Origin: Brooklawnia propionicigenes
Lineage (GTDB): Bacteria > Actinomycetota > Actinomycetes > Propionibacteriales > Propionibacteriaceae
Length of the DNA stretch: 64,000 nt
Assembly: GCF_030297015.1 (NCBI RefSeq)
Contig: NZ_AP028056.1
Location: 506,939-570,938 of the forward strand
Direction of reading: 5' to 3'
Every line of letters starts with the position of its first letter. The stretch's first letter is position 1. The notes beneath the pieces were generated by a model. It saw nothing but the letters and a program-made list of their open reading frames with translations. It made no database searches and was not told the origin of the DNA. This document shows positions 58,200 through 64,000 of this stretch, in pieces. The position numbers were made by a program, and so were the translations under genes.

Positions 58200-60889
58200 C
58201 GCACTACTCCTCCAGCAAGCGCCGCGAGTTGTGGGCTGAGCCGCAGCACGCGGTAGTCGCCCGGCAGATAGCTCTCGGGGTCGGTCCCGGGCCCCACACC
58301 CAGCACCCAGGTAGTCGGCGGCGCATCCTTGTCGATGGGCACCGCGAGGGCCTCGGACAGCGCCGAAAGCACCGCCCGTGGCAATTCGTCGAGCGCCGGG
58401 ACGAAAACGATTCCGCCCTTGCCACAGTCGAGTTCACCGGCAGGGTCGGCGGTCGTGGCCAGCAGCAGCGGCGCACGGGTGCGCACCAGGGAGCCCTCCT
58501 CCGGAAGGACATGACCCAGCACCTTGGCTTCGCCGTCGCTGAACCTTGCGCGGCCCGACAAACCGAACATCAACGCGAGTCGCGCCGATCGGTCGCCCTC
58601 GATGACCAGCAGCTCGCCCGGGTCGACGCTGATGTCGAGGTTCGAGAAGAGCACCCGGTCACCGCTCGCAGCCAGCAGCCGCTCGGCGTGGATCGCCGAG
58701 GCATCGTCGGACGAAGGCCACGCCGCGAGTTTGGTCTGGTGGGCGAGCGCCTCGCCCTCGACATCGATCACCGGCAGCCTGCGGTCCAGCCAGGCCGGCA
58801 GCCACCAGACCCGGGAACCGGCCAGCTTCATCAGGGCGGGGCCGAGCGTCATCCTCACCAAGAAGGCGTCGATGGCGACACCGAGAGCCAGGCCGAGCGC
58901 AATCGGTTTGATGGCACCGATGCCGGTGGGCACGAAGAAAATGAAGACCGACACCATGATCAGCGCCGCGGCGATCACGACTTTGGACGAGTGGACGAAG
59001 CCGTCCTCGATCCAGCTGCGGTTGCCGTGCATGTACTCCTCGCGCATCCGGGAGGTCAGGAAGACCTCGTAGTCCATGGCAAGGCCGAACAGAATGCCCA
59101 TCAGAATGATCGGCAGAAAACTGATGATCGGTCCGGGTTCGCTGAGATTGATCAACGAAGCCCCGACACCGTCATTGAAAACCACGGTGACCAGCCCGAA
59201 CGCGGCCAGCACGCTGAGCAGGTAGCCGACCGCGGCCTTGATCGGCACCACGATGGATCGGAAGGCCATCATCAGCAGGATCAGCGACAGGCCGACCACG
59301 AACAGACCGAAGGGCAGCAACGCGGCACCCAGCTTGGCCGTGATGTCGATCTGCACGGCGACCAGTCCGGTGACCGCGGTATCGACACCGTACTCGTCCA
59401 GCCAGTGCTGGTGCTGGTTGCGCAGATTGTGCACCAGATCGGCCGTAGCGGGGTCATCGGGCCCGGTGGTCGGGATGACCTGGATCATGGCGGTGTCGGC
59501 GTTGGCGTTGGGTACGGCCGCCGCCACCATCTCGACGCCGTCCATCGCCTCCACCTCGGCGCGCATGCCGTCGAGGATCGCCATCGGGTCATTGGATTCG
59601 ACGATCGATCCGGTGATCACCAGCGGGCCATTGAATCCGATCCCGAACTCCCGGCTGACCAGGTCGAACGCTACCCGGTCGGGCGCGCCTACCGACGAAC
59701 GGCCGGAGTTGGGCAGCGCCATTTCGATATTGCGGGCGGGCAGAGCGAGCGTACCCAGGCCCACCACGACGATCAGAACCGTTACCAGCGGCCATCTGGT
59801 GACCACGCGCACCCACCACCGTGCCAGCCGTCCGGGCCTGCGATTTTCCAGCCGACGTGCCTTGCGGGCGCCGGGGCGCAGCCGGTCGCCGAGGAGTCCG
59901 AGCAGCGCAGGCAGCAGGGTGAGCGCGAGACAGACCTCGATCCCCACACCGACCGCGGTGAACATGCCCATGACCGACAGGAACGGCAGTCCGACGATAC
60001 TCAGGCCGACCAGGGCGATGATGACGGTCAGGCCGGCGAAGACCACCGCGGACCCACTGGTCGCGACGGCCCGGGCAGCGGACTCCTGGGCGTCCATGCC
60101 CTTGAGCAGCTGGTCGCGGTGCCTGGAGATGATGAACAAGGAGTAGTCGATGCCGACCGCGAGGCACAGCATCACCACGAGGATCAGCGCGGTCGAACTC
60201 ACCGTGGTGATGCCCGCCGCGATCATCACGATGCACACCGCGATGCCCACCCCGATCAGCGCCGAGACGATCGGCATGAAGGCGGCCAGCAGCCCCAGGA
60301 CAGCGGTCAGCACGATGATCGCCACCAGCACGCCGAGCCCGTCGACCACGGAGATGTGAGGCATCTCGACCGAGAAGACGTCGCCGCCCACCGCCACGGT
60401 CGAACCGGGCAGCAACTCGGTGATCTTCTGGGCGGCATCGGTGAGTTCGGCGCGCTGCTCGTCGGTGAACGTGGAGGTCGAACCTTCCACCAGCACGCGC
60501 ACCAGGGCGTGCGAGCCGTCGTCCGAGACGAGGCCCTTGACGTAGTCGCTGTACGGGAGTTGGACACCCTTGACGAAGTCGAGATCGCTGTCGAGGAAGT
60601 CGACGTACGACTCCATCGCCTGACGTGCTTGGTCCGAGTCGATCCGGGTACCGTCCGGCGCCCCGACGACGATCGTGGCCGAAGCATCGGCGGCTTCGGG
60701 GAAGGTGACCGACAGCATCTCGAGGGCGCGCCCCGAACTCGATCCGGGAATGGTGAAAGTGTCGTCGAAGGCACCGCCGATGGTCAGCGCGAGAACGCCG
60801 AACAGTGCCAGCAGTGCGAGCCAGATCGCCAGCACGCGGCCTCCGAGCCGGAAACAGGCGCGTCCCAGGCGGTACAAGAATGCTGACAC
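58196..60889 (-). CDS. MMPL/RND transporter with degenerate ABC ATPase-like C-terminal domain
   Basis: This 897-aa protein has two RND halves of about six helices with large extracytoplasmic loops. The proton-relay Asp-Tyr pairs of MmpL proteins are visible in LAVGIDYSLFIISRHRD and FGLAMDYEVFLTSRMRE. After the last helix (about residue 690) residues about 735-885 resemble an ABC ATPase start, LLAASGDRVLFSNLDISVDP then GELLVIEGDRSARLALMFGL and DGEAKVLGH, but the GxxGxGKS loop is lost. The start is GTG 60889 with GGGAG 8 nt upstream. Two palindromes in the upstream gap suggest repression by the divergent TetR protein. Substrate unknown; lipids or envelope compounds are likely. Confidence 0.88.
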   Translation of the reverse strand: MSAFLYRLGRACFRLGGRVLAIWLALLALFGVLALTIGGAFDDTFTIPGSSSGRALEMLSVTFPEAADASATIVVGAPDGTRIDSDQARQAMESYVDFLDSDLDFVKGVQLPYSDYVKGLVSDDGSHALVRVLVEGSTSTFTDEQRAELTDAAQKITELLPGSTVAVGGDVFSVEMPHISVVDGLGVLVAIIVLTAVLGLLAAFMPIVSALIGVGIAVCIVMIAAGITTVSSTALILVVMLCLAVGIDYSLFIISRHRDQLLKGMDAQESAARAVATSGSAVVFAGLTVIIALVGLSIVGLPFLSVMGMFTAVGVGIEVCLALTLLPALLGLLGDRLRPGARKARRLENRRPGRLARWWVRVVTRWPLVTVLIVVVGLGTLALPARNIEMALPNSGRSSVGAPDRVAFDLVSREFGIGFNGPLVITGSIVESNDPMAILDGMRAEVEAMDGVEMVAAAVPNANADTAMIQVIPTTGPDDPATADLVHNLRNQHQHWLDEYGVDTAVTGLVAVQIDITAKLGAALLPFGLFVVGLSLILLMMAFRSIVVPIKAAVGYLLSVLAAFGLVTVVFNDGVGASLINLSEPGPIISFLPIILMGILFGLAMDYEVFLTSRMREEYMHGNRSWIEDGFVHSSKVVIAAALIMVSVFIFFVPTGIGAIKPIALGLALGVAIDAFLVRMTLGPALMKLAGSRVWWLPAWLDRRLPVIDVEGEALAHQTKLAAWPSSDDASAIHAERLLAASGDRVLFSNLDISVDPGELLVIEGDRSARLALMFGLSGRARFSDGEAKVLGHVLPEEGSLVRTRAPLLLATTADPAGELDCGKGGIVFVPALDELPRAVLSALSEALAVPIDKDAPPTTWVLGVGPGTDPESYLPGDYRVLRLSPQLAALAGGVVR

Positions 60890-60915
60890 TGATGCTCTCC
60901 CATCGACCGAGCTCC

Positions 60916-60948
60916 GATACGGAAGTGTATCCGATACATCTTTGTATC
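60916..60948. promoter_or_regulatory. Tandem palindromic TetR operator GATAC-N6-GTATC (x2)
   Basis: GATAC-GGAAGT-GTATC (60916-60931) and GATAC-ATCTTT-GTATC (60933-60948) are two identical-armed palindromes with a 17-bp period, centred in the 109-bp gap between the divergent MMPL and tetR starts. They very probably bind the TetR-family regulator and control both directions. Confidence 0.82.
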
Positions 60949-60998
60949 CGCGCGCCGCGGCGTCCGATAGACTGATGGGGCCAACCAGCGGAGGAACC

Positions 60999-61631
60999 AT
61001 GACGGCAACGGCACCGATGAGCACCAAGCGCGCCCAGACGCAGGACAGGCTGATGGACGCCGCCACTGCCCTGTTCGCCGAGAAGGGTGTGCTCGCTGCC
61101 TCGGTCGAGGAGATCTGCGAGCGGGCGGGATTCACCCGGGGAGCGTTCTATTCCAACTTCGAATCCAAGGACGAACTCCTGCTCGCCGTCGTGCAGCGCA
61201 AGCGTGAGGCGATCCTGAAAGCGGCCACCGACGCCATCGATTCGATTCCCGACGAGCCCATCGAGCCGCAGACGCTGGACGAGATCATCAAGCAGGCGCT
61301 GCTGATCTTCCAGGCAACCCATCCGATCGACGAGCAATGGCTGCTCGCCCGCAGCGAGATCCGGCTGCATGCCCTGCGCAACCCCTCGGTGCGCCAGGCC
61401 GTCCGGCTGGTCGACAGCAGCCTGGACGAACTGCTGATCGAGGCGATCCAGGCCGTGGTGGACCGGCATGGAGTCGTCATGACCGTGCCGCCCGGGCAAC
61501 TGGTCATCTTGCTGACCGCCTATCAGGAGGCGCTGGCAACCAGCGCCATGCTCACCGGTGAGAACAGCTTCGAGCCTCTGATCGCCGAGCGTTCGGCACA
61601 ACTCATCCGCGCGCTGCTCCGGATCAGCTGA
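60999..61631 (+). CDS. TetR-family transcriptional regulator
   Basis: The 210-aa protein has the TetR helix-turn-helix (RLMDAATALFAEKGVLAASVEEICERAGFTRGAFYSNFESKDEL, residues about 17-60) and a C-terminal ligand-binding domain. GGAGGAACC is right before the ATG. It diverges from the MMPL-YhgE operon over two tandem palindromes, so local repression of the exporter and itself is the natural model. The inducer is unknown. Confidence 0.93.
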   Translation: MTATAPMSTKRAQTQDRLMDAATALFAEKGVLAASVEEICERAGFTRGAFYSNFESKDELLLAVVQRKREAILKAATDAIDSIPDEPIEPQTLDEIIKQALLIFQATHPIDEQWLLARSEIRLHALRNPSVRQAVRLVDSSLDELLIEAIQAVVDRHGVVMTVPPGQLVILLTAYQEALATSAMLTGENSFEPLIAERSAQLIRALLRIS

Positions 61632-61762
61632 CCGGGGACGCCGGCCCGCGACCGTATGGCCTGACCTTTTCCCTCGGATCCGCTCCTGGGCTCAGACAGC
61701 TGACTAGTCTTCTCAGTGGGCACACAGCCACGCCTAGAGGCAACGCGACCAGGAGGACGATG

Positions 61763-62536
61763 ATGTCAGCCCGCGCTCGAGTGGACACGGTTGCGCAGCC
61801 AGGCCGAGGCGCGATCCAGGTGGGACCGCCGCCCGCCACGAGCAGCCCCCGGCACCGTCATCGGCTGCCGTCGTGGGCGCTGAAGGTCACCATGGCGGTC
61901 ACCGGTGTCGTCTGGGCGGCCTTCGTCGCTATTCATCTGTTCGGCAATCTCAAGATCTTCCAGGGCCCTGAGGCCTACAACCACTACGCGCACTGGTTGC
62001 GCGAGGCGTTCTATCCGCTGATGCCCAAGCAGTCGGTGCTGCTGGCCATGCGTGCTGTGCTCGGGGCCGCCCTGCTGATGCATGTGGGCTGCGCAGCCAT
62101 CATCTGGCGGCGTGGACGCCAGGCCCGTGGCACTCACCGGGTGAAGATTCGCGGGCCGCGGGCCTGGGGTGCCCGGTTGATGCCGGTCACCGGCATCCTC
62201 ATTTTGTGCTTCATCGCGCTGCATGTGCTCGATCTCACGCTCGGCTGGGGCGTGCAGTCGTCCGGCTTCAGCCAAGCCACCGCAGACGAGAGCTTCGCCT
62301 ATCAGAACCTGGTGGCGAGCTTCCAGCGTCCGCAGATGGCGATCTTCTACAGCGCGCTGATGGCGGTGCTGGCCATCCATGTGGCGAAGGGATTTACCAC
62401 GGTGGCCTCCGATCTGGGTGCCATGGGTCACCGCTGGCGAGCGACGCTCGCCGTCATCGGCGGACTGCTGGCAGTGGCGATCCTGATCGGCAACGGAGCA
62501 ATACCGGTGCTGGTGCTGACGGGAGTGATCTCATGA
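61763..62536 (+). CDS. sdhC: Succinate dehydrogenase cytochrome b subunit
   Basis: The 257-aa membrane protein has five hydrophobic segments and several heme-ligand candidate His residues (FVAIHLFGNLKIF, LLMHVGCAAI, IALHVLDLTLGW, LAIHVAKGF), fitting the diheme cytochrome b558 type found with SdhA/SdhB in Gram-positives. AGGAGG is 6 nt before ATG 61763; an ATG one codon earlier is possible but too close. Its stop overlaps the sdhA ATG. In propionibacteria this complex can run as fumarate reductase in the propionate pathway. Confidence 0.93.
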   Translation: MSARARVDTVAQPGRGAIQVGPPPATSSPRHRHRLPSWALKVTMAVTGVVWAAFVAIHLFGNLKIFQGPEAYNHYAHWLREAFYPLMPKQSVLLAMRAVLGAALLMHVGCAAIIWRRGRQARGTHRVKIRGPRAWGARLMPVTGILILCFIALHVLDLTLGWGVQSSGFSQATADESFAYQNLVASFQRPQMAIFYSALMAVLAIHVAKGFTTVASDLGAMGHRWRATLAVIGGLLAVAILIGNGAIPVLVLTGVIS

Positions 62537-64000
62537 CGTTGGGCAATAGGGTCCGCGACCAGCTCGGACGAATCACCAGCCGCACCCCCGCCGACACGTC
62601 CGTCTTCGTCGCACCCGCGAGCACGGTCCCCGGGGCGCGAGTCGGATACGACCTCGACGGCCGGGTTCCCGCCGGCGATCCGTCGACCGCCTGGGACCGG
62701 CGGCGAGCCGAGTACAAGCTGGTCAGCCCCCTCAACACCAAGAAGATGACCGTCGTGGTGGTGGGCACCGGATTGGCCGGTTCGGGCGCGGCGGCCGCCC
62801 TGGGCGAACTCGGTTACGACGTGCACGCCTTCACTTACCACGACGCCGCTCGCCGCGCACACTCGGTGGCCGCGCAAGGTGGCATCAACTCGGCCCGTGC
62901 CAAGAAGGTGGACGGTGACTCGCTGCAGCGATTCGTCACCGACACCGTCAAGGGTGGCGATTTCCGGGCACGTGAGGCCGACGCGTTCCGGCTCGGCGCC
63001 CAGTCGGTGCGGGTGATCGACCACATGAATGCCATCGGCGCGCCGTTCGCCCGCGAATACGGGGGCACCCTGGCCACCCGGTCGTTCGGCGGCGTGCAGG
63101 TCTCGCGGACCTACTACACCCGCGGCCAGACCGGCCAGCAGTTGCAGGTCGCCGGCGCCCAGGCCCTGCAGCGCCAGGTCGCCCGCGGCACGGTCAAGCT
63201 GCACACTCGCACCGAGATGCTCGACCTGATCGTCGATGCCGGCGTCTGCCGGGGCGTGGTGGTGCGTGATCTGGTCTCCGGCCAGGTGTGGGCGCAACCG
63301 GCGCATGCCGTCATCTTGGCCAGCGGCGGCTACGGATCGGTCTACTTCCACTCGACGCTGGCGATGAACTGCAACGCATCGGCATCATGGCGGGCCTGTC
63401 GGCACGGCGCCTTCCTGGCGAATCCGTCGTTCGTGCAGTTCCATCCGACCGCCCTGCCGATCTCGAGCCACTGGCAATCCAAGACCATTCTGATGTCCGA
63501 ATCGCTGCGCAACGACGGACGCATCTGGGTGCCGAAAACCCCGGGCGATTCCCGTCCGGCCGGCAAGATCCCCGACAAGGACCGGGATTACTATCTGGAA
63601 CGCAAGTATCCGGCGTTCGGAAATCTGGCGCCTCGCGATATCTCGTCGCGCGCCGCGAAGGAGCAGATCGATTCCGGTCATGGCGTCGGCCCGCTGTCGA
63701 ACTCGGTCTACCTGGATTTCTCCGATGCACTGCATTCCCTCGGACGCGAGGCGATCGCGCAGCGCTACGGCAATCTTTTCGAGATGTATGAACGGGCGAC
63801 CGGCGAAGACCCGTATGTCGTGCCGATGCGCATTGCTCCTGGTGCACATTTCACCATGGGTGGCCTGTGGAGCGATTTCAACCAGATGACCGCGCTGCCC
63901 GGGCTTTTCGTCGGCGGGGAGGTCGGTTGGGCCTATCACGGCGCGAACCGGCTCGGTGCCAACTCGTTGCTGTCGGCCTGTGTGGACGGCTGGTTCACGC
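62533..64000 (+). CDS. sdhA: Succinate dehydrogenase/fumarate reductase flavoprotein, N-terminal part
   Basis: The open frame from ATG 62533 to the window end (489 codons) encodes the FAD subunit: VVVVGTGLAGSGAAAALGEL (FAD-binding), RRAHSVAAQGGIN with the His that carries covalent FAD, VQFHPTAL, and GLFVGGEVGWAYHGANRLGANSL near the end. A 75-residue N-terminal extension precedes the FAD domain, usual for this subtype. It oxidises succinate to fumarate or the reverse. It overlaps sdhC by 4 nt (ATGA). The C-terminus and sdhB should lie beyond the window. Confidence 0.95.
   Translation, partial: MTLGNRVRDQLGRITSRTPADTSVFVAPASTVPGARVGYDLDGRVPAGDPSTAWDRRRAEYKLVSPLNTKKMTVVVVGTGLAGSGAAAALGELGYDVHAFTYHDAARRAHSVAAQGGINSARAKKVDGDSLQRFVTDTVKGGDFRAREADAFRLGAQSVRVIDHMNAIGAPFAREYGGTLATRSFGGVQVSRTYYTRGQTGQQLQVAGAQALQRQVARGTVKLHTRTEMLDLIVDAGVCRGVVVRDLVSGQVWAQPAHAVILASGGYGSVYFHSTLAMNCNASASWRACRHGAFLANPSFVQFHPTALPISSHWQSKTILMSESLRNDGRIWVPKTPGDSRPAGKIPDKDRDYYLERKYPAFGNLAPRDISSRAAKEQIDSGHGVGPLSNSVYLDFSDALHSLGREAIAQRYGNLFEMYERATGEDPYVVPMRIAPGAHFTMGGLWSDFNQMTALPGLFVGGEVGWAYHGANRLGANSLLSACVDGWFT

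Overview
The window is high-GC, gene-dense, almost entirely core chromosome from an actinobacterium, most likely of the Propionibacteriaceae. The evidence is a WhiA/YvcK/RapZ cluster upstream of gap-pgk, a mycothiol-dependent maleylpyruvate isomerase-type protein, an ANTAR response regulator (PdtaR type), a Wag31/DivIVA-SepF-YggT block beside ftsZ, an actinobacterial ferrochelatase with C-terminal cysteines, and an sdhC-sdhA operon. GTG starts and 4-nt ATGA/GTGA overlaps are common. No insertion sequence, prophage, CRISPR array or rRNA was seen.

Layout. 1-9.3 kb (minus strand): the 5' end of pgk, gapA, whiA, yvcK, rapZ, uvrC, uvrA. 9.4-10.9 kb (plus): a mycothiol-dependent enzyme and an MBL-fold hydrolase, closed by a perfect 18-bp hairpin. 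10.9-17.8 kb (minus): terC behind a candidate yybP-ykoY manganese riboswitch, uvrB, an HD-domain hydrolase, a small membrane protein, satD, coaE and ferrochelatase. A radical SAM/SPASM gene diverges from ferrochelatase. 19-25.5 kb: rpsA, a class F-type sortase, polA, a PaaI-type thioesterase and pdtaR. Then come tRNA-Leu(CAA), pyk, rluD, lspA and a DksA/TraR-type gene.

29.4-48.5 kb (minus) is the division and cell wall (dcw) cluster. In transcription order it runs mraZ, rsmH, ftsL-like, ftsI, murE, murF, mraY, murD, ftsW, murG, murC, ftsQ, ftsZ, pgeF, sepF, yggT, divIVA. It makes lipid II, flips or polymerises it at the septum and positions the divisome. mraZ is preceded by an array of 10-bp-phased MraZ-type boxes, and a strong nested hairpin (candidate mraW-type leader RNA) lies between mraZ and rsmH. 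yggS, often found between pgeF and sepF, is absent.

48.7-53.1 kb (plus): a MoxR-DUF58-transglutaminase operon. 53.1-55.9 kb (minus): glycerate kinase, a DUF3040 membrane protein and a cation-diffusion-facilitator gene broken by a one-base frameshift. 56-61.6 kb: an envelope module of a YhgE/Pip protein and an MMPL/RND transporter (overlapping genes), controlled by a divergent TetR regulator over two tandem GATAC-N6-GTATC palindromes. The MMPL protein carries an unusual C-terminal domain resembling an ABC ATPase that has lost its Walker A motif; this is the best candidate for something little described. 61.8-64 kb (plus): sdhC and the start of sdhA, running off the window.
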